Source: Paraburkholderia haematera
Lineage (GTDB): Bacteria; Pseudomonadota; Gammaproteobacteria; Burkholderiales; Burkholderiaceae
Direction of reading: 5' to 3'
Assembly (NCBI RefSeq): GCF_905220975.1
Contig: NZ_CAJNBK010000010.1
Span: 1-64,000, forward strand
Length of the DNA: 64,000 nucleotides
Below the pieces are notes generated by a model. The model was not told the DNA's origin, ran no database searches, and saw only the letters and a list, made by a program, of their open reading frames with translations. The position numbers and the translations under genes were made by a program. Shown here one piece after another: positions 52,561 to 61,567 of the stretch (positions are counted from its first letter, which is position 1; each line of letters begins with the position of its first letter).

Positions 52561-52788
52561 TTTGGTTGTCTGTGTTTTTATGGTGTTGGCCTTTCCTTGC
52601 TTTGCTATTGGTCTATTAGCGTTGCCCCTGTGCGGGGCGGCACTCACTTCTCTTTGCCTGCCGCAAAGAGAAGTAAGCAAGAGAAAGCGGCTTAAACCGC
52701 TAATTCTTAAGCGGGTCCCCCGCGCAGTTGCGGTAGTGGTGCATCTGGAATCTGAGTTCCCGCACATTCGGCGTTAGTGACTAAGGGC
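52561..52788 (+). repeat. Inverted repeat, left arm (~225 bp)
   Basis: This arm and the right arm (53193-53419) are near-identical reverse complements, separated by ~405 bp. It contains a perfect 11-bp hairpin CTTCTCTTTGC/GCAAAGAGAAG (52647-52673, CTGCC loop). One frame reads LCLPQREVSKRKRLKPLILK in a larger 80-residue ORF (52535-52777) that has a paralogue in the right arm. It is probably a dispersed Burkholderia repeat rather than a gene pair. Confidence 0.85.
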
Positions 52789-53192
52789 TCATTCGCTCCC
52801 ACTCCGCACTGCGTGCGTCGCGGACCGGTCTTCATGGGAAACCTTGGGGCTTCGGTTACGCGCAGCGGGGCCATCGGCTTCGCCTCGGCACGGGCGGATC
52901 TGCAAGACGAACGCGAGACTTCGATCGAGGTCCATGGCGCCACCGACTTTGCCTCAGCGAGGTGCCGAAAAATACATCTGTTTTCGAACGTGCCGCCCGC
53001 CGCTCCGAGTGGCGACAAGCCGCGGCAGCGCATGCAAGTGTAAATTCGCACTTCGAATGAAACGCTGGTGCATGGAAGAAACGTTGGTGACGCAACGGTG
53101 AATCGCGGCGGCGGGTGAAACTCGCGCACGAAACCAAACAGATGGTTCTATGAAATACGCGTCGGCGCGCGCAGCGCCGCCGGAAGTATGAC
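52789..53192. other. Loop between the inverted-repeat arms
   Basis: About 400 bp without a recognised gene. A plus-strand frame (52777-53043) reads a duplicated GAIGFASARADL / GATDFASARCRK-type segment, suggesting an internal duplication (near 52870-52965). No transposase, terminal repeats with target duplication or RNA gene was recognised. Confidence 0.55.
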
Positions 53193-53419
53193 GCCCTTGT
53201 CACTCACGCCGAATGCGCGAGAACACCGATTCCAGATGCACCACTACCGTGGCTGCGCGGGGGACCCGCTTAAGAATTAGCGGTGTGAGCCGCTTTCTCT
53301 TGCTTACTTCTCTTTGCGGCAGGCAAAGAGAAGTGAGTGCCGCCCCGCACAGGGGCAACGCTAATAAACCACTAAGAAAACAAGGAAAGGCCAAAACCAT
53401 AAAAACACAGACAACCAAA
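53193..53419 (-). repeat. Inverted repeat, right arm (~225 bp)
   Basis: Reverse complement of the left arm with scattered substitutions. The same 11-bp hairpin is at 53307-53333. The open frame (53200-53433, minus) is paralogous to the left-arm frame and reads LCLPQREVSKRKRLTPLILK. The arm ends 23 bp from the cca stop. The ~400-bp loop between arms contains no recognised gene. Confidence 0.85.
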
Positions 53420-53442
53420 CGCCGAACAGGCAAAAAAAACCC

Positions 53443-54675
53443 TCACAAAAGCGCCACTTCAACAGCGCGAACGCGCTCCTGATGCACCGCATCCTTAATC
53501 CCTGCAGGCGAGTCAGCAAGCCGCCCCGCCACAGCACCCGCATCCACCCCCCGCGCAGCAACAAGCGCAATCCGCAAACGCTCAGCCTGCGGATACTCCC
53601 GCATCTCAAACCCAAGCCGCCCACGCGCATCCGCCTCGCAAGCCTGCAAGGCTTCAGCAAACCGCGCAGGTTTCCGAATCGCATCGCTGCGCTCAAGCAG
53701 CCTCACCAACGCCGCAGCCCCCATCTCCATCACGCGATGAATATTCCCGTGCTCGCGCGCAACGAGCAGCGCCAGATCGCGGCATTCATTCGGCACCCGC
53801 AGCCGCTCGCATAAAGGTTTCAGCAAATCGACGCTGCGCCCCTCGTGACCGATATGCCGCGGCAGCACATCCTCAGGCGTAGTCGCCTTGCCCAGATCGT
53901 GCGTCAACGCAGCAAATCGCACGGCCAGTGCGTACCCCTGCGCGGCCGCATGGTCGAGCACCATCATCACATGCACGCCCGTATCCACCTCGGGGTGATA
54001 GTCGGCCCGCTGCGGTACGCCGAACAACGCGTCGATCTCCGGCAGAATTCGCACCAACGCGCCACATTCCCGCAGCACCTCGAACATCCGGGACGGCTTC
54101 TTCTCCATCAGCCCGCGCGACACTTCCTGCCACACGCGCTCAGCCACCAGCGCATCCACCTCGCCGTCGCCCACCATCTTGCGCATCAGCGCCATCGTCT
54201 CCGGCGCCACCGTGAAATCGACGAAGCGCGCCGCAAACCGCGCAATCCGCAAAATCCGCACAGGGTCTTCGAGAAACGCATCGCTGACATGACGAAACAG
54301 CCGCGCCTGCAAATCGCCATGGCCGTTGAACGGGTCGATCACCGGGCCGGTCAGTTCGCCGTCCGGACGCACTTCACGCGCCATTGCGTTGATCGTCAGG
54401 TCGCGGCGCGCAAGATCCTCCTCGAGCGTGACGTCGGGCGCATAGAAGAACTGGAAACCGTGATAGCCCGCCGCCGTCTTGCGCTCGGTGCGCGCGAGCG
54501 CATATTCCTCGTGCGTCTGCGGGTGCAGGAATACCGGGAAATCCTTGCCCACCGGACGATAGCCTTGCGCCACCATCTGCTCGGGCGTCGCGCCAACCAC
54601 CACGTAGTCGCGATCCTGCACCGGCACGCCCAATAACTCGTCGCGAATCGCTCCGCCGACCGCGTAAATATTCAT
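53443..54675 (-). CDS. cca: CCA tRNA nucleotidyltransferase with HD domain
   Basis: A 410-residue enzyme that adds or repairs the 3' CCA end of tRNAs. The N-terminus has YAVGGAIRDELLGVPVQDRD and RRDLTINAMAREV, and the HD phosphohydrolase part has ALTHDLGKATTP. Its ATG overlaps the GST stop in an ATGA, so translation is coupled. The start at 54675 is preferred over MPMNIY at 54681; either is possible. Confidence 0.95.
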   Translation of the reverse strand: MNIYAVGGAIRDELLGVPVQDRDYVVVGATPEQMVAQGYRPVGKDFPVFLHPQTHEEYALARTERKTAAGYHGFQFFYAPDVTLEEDLARRDLTINAMAREVRPDGELTGPVIDPFNGHGDLQARLFRHVSDAFLEDPVRILRIARFAARFVDFTVAPETMALMRKMVGDGEVDALVAERVWQEVSRGLMEKKPSRMFEVLRECGALVRILPEIDALFGVPQRADYHPEVDTGVHVMMVLDHAAAQGYALAVRFAALTHDLGKATTPEDVLPRHIGHEGRSVDLLKPLCERLRVPNECRDLALLVAREHGNIHRVMEMGAAALVRLLERSDAIRKPARFAEALQACEADARGRLGFEMREYPQAERLRIALVAARGVDAGAVAGRLADSPAGIKDAVHQERVRAVEVALL

Positions 54676-55325
54676 GGGCATTCGTCTAGATAGGGCGCCG
54701 TGTGCGTTTCGCGAAGCGCGTTGTCGATCCAGGCCTTCACCGCCGGCAACGCCGTCACGCGACGAACATACGCCGCGGCGGTTTCGGACAAGCTGGGCTG
54801 CCACGTGTTGAAGCGCATCACGACCGGCGCATACATCGCGTCGACAATACCGAACTCGCCGAACAGGAACGGGCCGCCGTGGGTCGCGAGGCACTGGCTC
54901 CAGATCGCCTCGATACGCGCGATATCGGCGAGCACACCTGGCGTAGCATTCTTCCCGGGAAACGACGCGCGAATGTTCATCCACATGTTCGAGCGCAAGT
55001 CGCCAAAGCCCGAATGCATCTCGGCGCTCACGCTACGCGCGTGGCTGCGCGCCGCCGGGTCGCGCGGCCATAGGGCATGCTGCGGGAAGCGCTCGGCCAG
55101 CGTCTCGGCGATCGCCAGCGAATCCCACGTGGCCGATCCGTCGTCGCCGATCAAACACGGCACCTTGCCCGGCCCTGTCGGGGCATGAGCCAGAATCGCG
55201 GACTTCGTGCCGGGTTCATTCAAATGGATCAACACCTCTTCGACCGGGATGCCGAAATGTTTGAACAGCAGCCACGGACGCATCGACCATGACGAGTAGT
55301 TCTTGTCGCCGATAAGCAGTTTCAT
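54672..55325 (-). CDS. Glutathione S-transferase family protein
   Basis: A 217-residue GST: KLLIGDKNYSSWSMRPWLLF at the N-terminus, glutathione-site GPGKVPCLIGDDG, and helical C-terminal domain with FLFGEFGIVDAMYAPVVMRF. Its stop overlaps the cca start (ATGA). It is 29 bp downstream of the NDUFA9-like gene. Different from the GST at 44173. Confidence 0.92.
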   Translation of the reverse strand: MKLLIGDKNYSSWSMRPWLLFKHFGIPVEEVLIHLNEPGTKSAILAHAPTGPGKVPCLIGDDGSATWDSLAIAETLAERFPQHALWPRDPAARSHARSVSAEMHSGFGDLRSNMWMNIRASFPGKNATPGVLADIARIEAIWSQCLATHGGPFLFGEFGIVDAMYAPVVMRFNTWQPSLSETAAAYVRRVTALPAVKAWIDNALRETHTAPYLDECP

Positions 55326-55354
55326 GCTTTGTTTAAAGGAGTGGATAAAAAGGT

Positions 55355-56308
55355 TCAGCGCCCCGCGCTGGCGCGAAATGTGTCGAAGCGCGAACGCGTC
55401 GATGCGCCGGTCAGATACACGGGTGCGATCGTTTCGATGCTGGCAGGTTCAATCCCGAGTTCGGGCGCAAGAGGTCGGCTCAACACGTTGTCGACTTTCA
55501 TGGAATCGAGATTGTCGCGCGAGATCACCGGTTCACCCGGCGCCATTTCGAACGTCAACGCCTGCAAACGCGCCAACGCTTCAGGCAGACGAATGATCCG
55601 CGCATGCCGGCCAATCACGTCGCCGCAATACTTGACGAGGTCTTCGAGCGCATAGACAGTCGGGCCGCCCAGTTCGTAAGTATGGCCGCTAGCCGCGTCG
55701 AGATCGAGCACGTTGCAGATCGCTTTCGCCACGTCGCCGACGTACACCGGCTGGAATTTTGCATCCGGCATGGCAAGTGGAATCACCGGGAACATCCGCT
55801 GCAGGAACGCGAACTTGTTGAGGAACTGGTCTTCGGGACCGAACACCACGGACGGGCGGAAAATCGTCCACGCCAGATTCGCCGCGTGCACGGCCTTTTC
55901 GCCGTCACCCTTGGACCGCGAGTACATGCTCGGCCCGTTTAGATCGGCGCCGAGCGCACTGATATGAATCAACCGATGCACGCCCTTGCCTTCGCAAGCC
56001 GCAACGATTTTAGTCGGCAATTCGACGTGCGTGCGCGCGAACTCCGGTCCATAAGGCGTACCGCGTTTGCCATGCAGCGTGGCAACGAGGTTGATGACGC
56101 AATCGGCGCCTTCGACGAAACGCGCGAGCTGCACCGGATCGAACACGTCGGCCTCGATCACGTCGATGGGGAGCAGGGTGAGATGGCGGGCGTTGTAGCG
56201 GCGCCGGGTGGCGATGCGCACGTCTTTGCCCATTTCAACAAGGGCGTTGGCGAGATGGCTGCCGATAAAACCGGAACCGCCGATGAGCGCAACGGCTTGA
56301 TGTCGCAT
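55355..56308 (-). CDS. NDUFA9-like NAD(P)-binding epimerase family protein
   Basis: A 317-residue atypical SDR. The nucleotide loop is VALIGGSGFIGSHLANAL, then DCVINLVATLHGKRGTPYGP and the YxxxK-region MYSRSKGDGEKAV. Complex I NDUFA9-type proteins share this pattern; in bacteria their role is uncertain. The start at MRHQAVALIGG (56308) is normal. It precedes the GST and cca genes. Confidence 0.88.
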   Translation of the reverse strand: MRHQAVALIGGSGFIGSHLANALVEMGKDVRIATRRRYNARHLTLLPIDVIEADVFDPVQLARFVEGADCVINLVATLHGKRGTPYGPEFARTHVELPTKIVAACEGKGVHRLIHISALGADLNGPSMYSRSKGDGEKAVHAANLAWTIFRPSVVFGPEDQFLNKFAFLQRMFPVIPLAMPDAKFQPVYVGDVAKAICNVLDLDAASGHTYELGGPTVYALEDLVKYCGDVIGRHARIIRLPEALARLQALTFEMAPGEPVISRDNLDSMKVDNVLSRPLAPELGIEPASIETIAPVYLTGASTRSRFDTFRASAGR

Positions 56309-56390
56309 TTTCGACTCCCTGGTGGAAGCCGTGGCAACGGCTGGCGTGGCGCACCGCCGCATCAGAAATGATGCGGCGGCGGCACGGCGC

Positions 56391-58358
56391 TTACGGTGCG
56401 ATATAACCCAGACGCGCCTTCAGCGATTGCGGACGGCCTTCGAACAATGCCGCGTAGTAGACCGTGTTAGACAAGACATTCTTTACGTAGTCGCGCGTTT
56501 CCTGGAACGGAATCGCCTCGGCAAAGATCGCGCCTTCAACCGGGCGCTGCAACGATTGCCGCCAGTTGCGCGGACGGCCGGGACCGGCGTTGTAACCGGC
56601 AGTGGCCAGCACAGCGGACCCGTCGAACTGATTGTAGATCATCGACAGATAGTTCGTGCCGAGCAGGATGTTGGTGTTGATGTCGTTCATCTGCTCGCGC
56701 GAAATCGGACCGAGACCGATCTTCTTCGCCACGAGTTGCGCGGTGCCCGGCATCAACTGCATCAGACCGCTGGCGCCGACGTCCGAGCGCGCGTTCATGA
56801 TGAAGCGCGATTCCTGGCGAATCAGCCCGTACGCCCATTCGACGTCGAGCCCGTTCGACTGCGCATCGCGCTCCACGATGTCCTTGAACGGCGACAAATA
56901 GCGCAGCGAGAAATCGTGCTCGCTCTTCGTGCGGTCCGCCGTGTTGACGGTGCGGTCATATAACTCGATACGGCGCGCATATTCGGCAACGGCGATCAGT
57001 TGCCGGTCGCTCATGTTGCGAAGCGGCCAGTTCCATTCGCGATTGCCTTCGAGCCGCAGATTCAGCGCATAGAACCGCTGCGCCAGATCGAAACCCGGCG
57101 TGTTGCCGGCCTGCTGGATTTCGGCGTCGGTCACTGTCGTTTTCGGCGGCACCGTGATCTTCTGGCCGAGCTCTTCCGCAGCCAGCTGGCCGTAGAAATT
57201 GAAGCCCTGTGAGATCGACTCGAATTCCTGGTTGGCTGTGGTCGTGTCGCCGCCCTGCTTGAGCGCACGGGCATGCCAGTACACCCACGACGGCTGATTG
57301 CGCAGCGCCGCCGGCATCTGTTCGATCGACCAGCGCACCATCGTCCAGTCGCCTGCGAGCAGCGCGGAGCGGGTGCGCCATTCGTACGCCGGGTTCGACA
57401 GCGGCGCATTCACCGAGAGCCGGTACCAGTCGACCGCGCTCGGCATCTGCTTGGTTGCGGCCTGATAGGCAATCGTGCCCCAACCGATTGCACGCTCGGG
57501 CGAGCTCAGCGACGGCGCCACCGAGGCGAACGTGGCCGCGGCCATGGCCGGATCGTTGCGCGCCATGCGCGTGATCGCGAGCAACGCGAGTTGGTGCGAC
57601 TGCGTGTCCGGACCGACGCCGCGCGCCAGCAGCAACGGCGGCGTGCTCGTGGCCTGGCCGAACAGCACCGGGTCGGGCGGCTGGTTGCTGAGCGCATCGA
57701 CCAGCTTGCTGCCGGTGCTGGTGTAGTTCTGCTCGTACGCGAGACGGATCTGTTGCCACACGTCGTCGGAACTGAATTGCTGGTTGACCGCCAGCGAGGT
57801 GATCAGATCGACGCAGCCGTCGCCATACCATTTCGGATCGACCAGCAGCGTACGCGCGGCGTCGGCAACATTCTCGCCACGCGCGGCACGCGATTCGAGC
57901 GCGTAGCATTTCACCTGCGTATCGTCGTTCAGCACGAAGCGCGCGTACTGCTGATCGAAGTTACGCCAGTCGTGACGCGCGCCGAGCACCGTGAGGTAGT
58001 CGTTGCGCAGGCGGTCGGCGATAGCCTGGCCGTCGTACTTCTGCAGGAACGACAGCACCGGCGCATCTGGCGCGTCGATGCGCGCATGGCCGCTGGAATC
58101 GAACAGCTGCGGCTTGATCTGGAAGTACTCCAGATACGAAGGCGCCGGATAGTTCGGGATCATGCTCGCCAGTTGCGCTGCGCGCGCCGCGTCATTCGTG
58201 CGGGCGGCTTCGCGAAGCTGGACGAAGGTCTGGTCGTCGTTCGTGAGTTGAGAAACGGGAATGGGCTTGACGGCGGAGGCCGTGCTGCACGCGACGAGTG
58301 CCGCAGCGGCAAGCGCCAGACCGGCCGCGCGATATACTCGATAGAGGCGTTTTGACAT
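56391..58358 (-). CDS. Soluble lytic transglycosylase (Slt-type)
   Basis: A 655-residue exported transglycosylase. The N-terminus MSKRLYRVYRAAGLALAAAA has a lipobox-like VACS, followed by a long alpha-superhelical U/L domain, and the C-terminal catalytic domain with the Glu in LIRQESRFIMNARSDVGASG, then LMQLMPGTAQ and AGYNAGPGR. It cleaves peptidoglycan to anhydromuropeptides. It may recycle or remodel wall. Next gene downstream, 82 bp away, is NDUFA9-like. Confidence 0.93.
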   Translation of the reverse strand: MSKRLYRVYRAAGLALAAAALVACSTASAVKPIPVSQLTNDDQTFVQLREAARTNDAARAAQLASMIPNYPAPSYLEYFQIKPQLFDSSGHARIDAPDAPVLSFLQKYDGQAIADRLRNDYLTVLGARHDWRNFDQQYARFVLNDDTQVKCYALESRAARGENVADAARTLLVDPKWYGDGCVDLITSLAVNQQFSSDDVWQQIRLAYEQNYTSTGSKLVDALSNQPPDPVLFGQATSTPPLLLARGVGPDTQSHQLALLAITRMARNDPAMAAATFASVAPSLSSPERAIGWGTIAYQAATKQMPSAVDWYRLSVNAPLSNPAYEWRTRSALLAGDWTMVRWSIEQMPAALRNQPSWVYWHARALKQGGDTTTANQEFESISQGFNFYGQLAAEELGQKITVPPKTTVTDAEIQQAGNTPGFDLAQRFYALNLRLEGNREWNWPLRNMSDRQLIAVAEYARRIELYDRTVNTADRTKSEHDFSLRYLSPFKDIVERDAQSNGLDVEWAYGLIRQESRFIMNARSDVGASGLMQLMPGTAQLVAKKIGLGPISREQMNDINTNILLGTNYLSMIYNQFDGSAVLATAGYNAGPGRPRNWRQSLQRPVEGAIFAEAIPFQETRDYVKNVLSNTVYYAALFEGRPQSLKARLGYIAP

Positions 58359-58378
58359 CGTTGTTTCTGGAGCGCGAA

Positions 58379-58978
58379 TTGAACCCAAGCATAGCATGCA
58401 ACCCCGTCGCAGAATCGAAAAAGGCGCTGCGCCGGATGCTATTGGAAGCAAGGCTACAAGCGGCTTCCAGGCCGGCGCACAACGCCGCGCTCAATCGTCG
58501 CATTCTCGACGCGTTGAAGCACTATGGCGTGAGCCGCGTGGGTTTCTATTGGCCGCTGTCGGGTGAATTCGACGCGCGCGCCGCGATCGCGATCTGGCTC
58601 TCGGCCGACCCGCAACGCGAGGCGAGTTTGCCGATCGTCAAGGAACGCGGCGCACCGCTCGAATTTCACGCGTGGGCGCCGGATACGCCGATGAAGATCG
58701 GCCATCACAAGATCGCCGAGCCCACTTCGGGGCGCGTCGTCATTCCTGATCTGTTGTTCGTGCCATGCGTCGGCTTTGATGCCGACGGCTACCGGCTCGG
58801 TTACGGCGGCGGTTACTACGATCGCACGCTCGCCGCCTGGCCGGGGTCGAAGAAGCCGGTTACCGTCGGCATTGCGTATGAAGCGTGCCGCACGGAGGCA
58901 CTGCAGCGCGAAGCCCACGACATTCCGCTCGATCTGATCGTGACGGAAGGCGGCCTCTATCCACGTCAGGCGGATTAA
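58379..58978 (+). CDS. 5-formyltetrahydrofolate cyclo-ligase
   Basis: A 199-residue enzyme converting 5-formyl-THF to methenyl-THF. Marker segments are KKALRRMLLEARLQAAS, VGFYWPLSGEFD and YRLGYGGGYYDRTLA (catalytic region). The start is TTG at 58379, supported by GGAG 6 bp upstream; an ATG at 58436 would remove the first conserved helix. Divergent from the Slt gene, 20 bp apart. Confidence 0.9.
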   Translation: MNPSIACNPVAESKKALRRMLLEARLQAASRPAHNAALNRRILDALKHYGVSRVGFYWPLSGEFDARAAIAIWLSADPQREASLPIVKERGAPLEFHAWAPDTPMKIGHHKIAEPTSGRVVIPDLLFVPCVGFDADGYRLGYGGGYYDRTLAAWPGSKKPVTVGIAYEACRTEALQREAHDIPLDLIVTEGGLYPRQAD

Positions 58979-59036
58979 GCGTTTGAGGAAGGCAGCGCGA
59001 GGCGCGTCCTTCACTCAACGCCCAAGCCGAATCCCG

Positions 59037-59549
59037 TTATAAAGACGCCGCCGCCCGCGCGGCCGTGTCATACAGACCGGACGCATTGCGCATCAGTTGC
59101 GCCGCCTCGCCGATCTGCTCGTTGGTCAGCCCGCTCTCCTTCAGCGTAGAAATCAGGCAATTCTCGCGCACCTCGCGGTACTTCAGACAGAGCTCACGGC
59201 CCGCATCGGTCGCTGAAAAGAACACTTCCTTGCCGGTCTTTTCGCTTTTTACATACCCTCTAGCTACGAGCTTCTTCAACGCATAGGTCGCGACGTGGGT
59301 GTCTTCGATGTTCAGCACGAAGCAGATGTCCGCCAGCTTCTTGCGCCGCTCGCGATGGCTGACGTGGTGCAGCAACGAGACCTCGATCGCGGTCATGTCC
59401 TTTTCGCCCGCTGCCGACATGCAGCGCACCATCCACCGGTTAAACGCGTTGCCCGCCATGATGAGTGCGTACTCCAGCTCGGACAGTTCCGCGCTTGTGT
59501 CAGACACGAGATGTTCCGAGGAGACGATCTTGGTGGGGTGGCGCGACAT
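59037..59549 (-). CDS. MarR-like winged-helix regulator
   Basis: A 170-residue winged-helix protein: MTAIEVSLLHHVSHRERRKK, then LADICFVLNIEDTHVATYAL and the recognition part KKLVARGYVKSEKTGKEVFF. It looks like a MarR member but with an altered HTH region. Start MSRHPTKIVSS at 59549 is preferred; the frame extends to 59609. It is divergent from pxpBCA and could regulate that operon. Confidence 0.82.
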   Translation of the reverse strand: MSRHPTKIVSSEHLVSDTSAELSELEYALIMAGNAFNRWMVRCMSAAGEKDMTAIEVSLLHHVSHRERRKKLADICFVLNIEDTHVATYALKKLVARGYVKSEKTGKEVFFSATDAGRELCLKYREVRENCLISTLKESGLTNEQIGEAAQLMRNASGLYDTAARAAASL

Positions 59550-59687
59550 GATGAAGTTTCTCGAGAAACAGGATGGGAAGGTGTCGGGAGTGTACGACGA
59601 GCAATCCATTCCCGGGAGCCTGGCGAAAACGCTTATAGATAAATTGTTGATATTTTATTGATAATGTACGCTTCATACATCGCGACA

Positions 59688-59715
59688 CCCTATGCCGGTA
59701 AATATCCATAGGGTC
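59688..59715. promoter_or_regulatory. Inverted repeat upstream of pxpB
   Basis: ACCCTATG (59688-59695) and CATAGGGT (59708-59715) are perfect 8-bp arms with a 12-bp centre, 41 bp before the pxpB start. A possible operator or weak leader hairpin; the neighbouring MarR-like protein is a candidate binder. Confidence 0.45.
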
Positions 59716-59756
59716 CGATATGCTCGACATTTCCGACTCGACTGGGCCATTAAGCG

Positions 59757-60410
59757 ATGAGCCAACCACGAATCTTTCCGCTCGGCGATGCCGCCCTAGT
59801 CTGTGAGGCGCCACCGCCTGCCACGCTGGAATGCCAGCGGCGCGTGTGGGCCGCCGCCGAGGCCGCACGCGACTGGCCGCATGTGCTGGAGGTCGTACCG
59901 GGCATGAACAATCTCACGCTCGTATTCGATTCGCTCGAAGCCGATCGCGAAGCGCTGGTGAGCCGCTTGCGAGCGGCCTGGAACGCGGTGAGCGACACGC
60001 CCGCAACCGGCCGCGAAGTCGACATCCCGGTGCAATACGGCGGCGAGTTCGGGCCCGATCTGCAAACAGTCGCCAATCACACCGGTCTGAGCGTGCGCGA
60101 GGTCGTGCAGCGTCATACGGAAGGCGAGTACGTGGTGTTTTTTCTCGGCTTCCAGCCGGGCTTCGCCTATATGGGCGGGCTCGACAAAGCCCTGCATACG
60201 CCGCGCCGTTCGTCGCCGCGGCTGGAAGTGCCGGCCGGTTCGGTCGGCATCGGCGGTGAGCAGACCGGCATTTATCCGGCGACCTCTCCCGGCGGCTGGC
60301 AATTGATCGGCCGCACCGACCTGCCGCTGTTCGATCCGGCCCGGCGCCCGCCCACGCTGTTGCAACCGGGCGACCGGGTGCGCTTTACCGTCGCGGGGAT
60401 ACAGGCATGA
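59757..60410 (+). CDS. pxpB: 5-oxoprolinase subunit PxpB
   Basis: A 217-residue protein of the ATP-dependent 5-oxoprolinase (PxpABC) complex, with the allophanate-hydrolase-subunit-1 fold. Markers: FLGFQPGFAYMGGLDKALHT and RRSSPRLEVPAGSVGIGGEQ. Its stop overlaps the pxpC start (ATGA). It is first of the pxpB-pxpC-pxpA series. Confidence 0.93.
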   Translation: MSQPRIFPLGDAALVCEAPPPATLECQRRVWAAAEAARDWPHVLEVVPGMNNLTLVFDSLEADREALVSRLRAAWNAVSDTPATGREVDIPVQYGGEFGPDLQTVANHTGLSVREVVQRHTEGEYVVFFLGFQPGFAYMGGLDKALHTPRRSSPRLEVPAGSVGIGGEQTGIYPATSPGGWQLIGRTDLPLFDPARRPPTLLQPGDRVRFTVAGIQA

Positions 60411-61459
60411 TCGATGTGATTCGCGCGGGTCTTCTGACTACGATTCAGGATCTCGGCCGTCACGGCTACCGGCACCTCGGCGTCGCGATGGGTGGCGCGC
60501 TCGACCGTCTGTCGCTCGAAGTCGGCAACCGGCTGGTCGGCAACCGGCCCGATGCGGCCGGCCTGGAAATTACCTTCGGCCCGACGGTGCTGCGCTTCCT
60601 GCGCGCCACACGCGTGGCCATCACCGGCACCGAATTCGGCGCGACGCTCGACGGCAAGCCGGTCTATTCGTGGTGGAGCCTGCCGGTGCAGGCGGGCCAG
60701 GAACTGGTTCTGCAAGCCGCCAAACGCGGCATGCGCGGCTATGTCTGCATCGCCGGCGGCATCGACGTCTTGCCGATGCTCGGCTCGCGCAGCACCGATC
60801 TCGCCGGCCATTTCGGCGGCCTCGGCGGCCGGGCGCTACACGATGGCGATCGACTGCCCGTCGGCGCGCCGCCACAACGCGGCCACCTCGGCTTTACCCC
60901 CGAAGCGCCTGAGTTCGGCGTGAAGGCGCCCGCCTGGTGCAAGTTCGTGCTGGTTCACGAGCCGCTGCGGCGCGGCCGGCATCCGTCCGGCGTGCCGTGG
61001 GCGGTGCCGATCCGCGTGCTGCAAGGCCCTGAATACGACAGCTTCACTGCAGAAGCGCACGAATCGTTCTGGTCCGATGAATGGCTCGTGACGCCGAACA
61101 GCAACCGCATGGGCTACCGCCTCGCCGGCGCGGAACTGAAGCGCACCCAGAAAAACGATCTGCTCTCGCACGCCGTGTTGCCCGGCACGATCCAGGTTCC
61201 GCCGAGCGGCCAGCCGATCGTGCTGATGAGCGATGCGCAGACCACCGGCGGCTATCCGAAAATCGGCGCCGTGATCCAGGCCGATCTCTGGAAGCTCGCG
61301 CAGGTTCGCCTGAACGCCGCCATTCGTTTCATCCCGACGACGCCCTTTGAGGCCCGTCAGGCTTTACTGGAAGAACGCACGTATTTGCGGCAGATCGACG
61401 CCGCGATTGCCATGCACGAAGAACGCTGCGCGCGCCAGCCGGCGGCCGCGGCGCTGTAA
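60407..61459 (+). CDS. pxpC: 5-oxoprolinase subunit PxpC
   Basis: A 350-residue subunit with the allophanate-hydrolase-subunit-2 fold (biotin-dependent carboxyltransferase-like). Markers: GLLTTIQDLGRHGYRHLGVA and NRMGYRLAGAELKRTQKNDL then VLMSDAQTTGGYPKIGAVI. It starts within the pxpB stop, so the two are translationally coupled. Confidence 0.93.
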   Translation: MIDVIRAGLLTTIQDLGRHGYRHLGVAMGGALDRLSLEVGNRLVGNRPDAAGLEITFGPTVLRFLRATRVAITGTEFGATLDGKPVYSWWSLPVQAGQELVLQAAKRGMRGYVCIAGGIDVLPMLGSRSTDLAGHFGGLGGRALHDGDRLPVGAPPQRGHLGFTPEAPEFGVKAPAWCKFVLVHEPLRRGRHPSGVPWAVPIRVLQGPEYDSFTAEAHESFWSDEWLVTPNSNRMGYRLAGAELKRTQKNDLLSHAVLPGTIQVPPSGQPIVLMSDAQTTGGYPKIGAVIQADLWKLAQVRLNAAIRFIPTTPFEARQALLEERTYLRQIDAAIAMHEERCARQPAAAAL

Positions 61460-61567
61460 TAACGAGCGCCCCCAAACCAGGCGCTTCGCACCAGGCCCCC
61501 GAGGGGACTTCCTGCGGAGCGGAAAACCTGGGGCGGCCGGGCGTTTTCTTGAGAGCAGAGGAACACC
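61460..61567. repeat. Possible palindromic repeat between pxpC and pxpA
   Basis: The 108-bp gap has GC-rich, imperfectly self-complementary sequence (GCGCCCCC at its left, GGGCG at its right, CCCCCGAGGGGAC in the middle). It resembles repetitive extragenic palindromes of Burkholderiales. No gene is seen. Confidence 0.4.

Noticed and set aside
52535..52777. 80-residue open frame in the left repeat arm as a gene
   Set aside because: Its homologue in the right arm is simply the other copy of the inverted repeat; the frame follows the repeat and has no ribosome-binding site.
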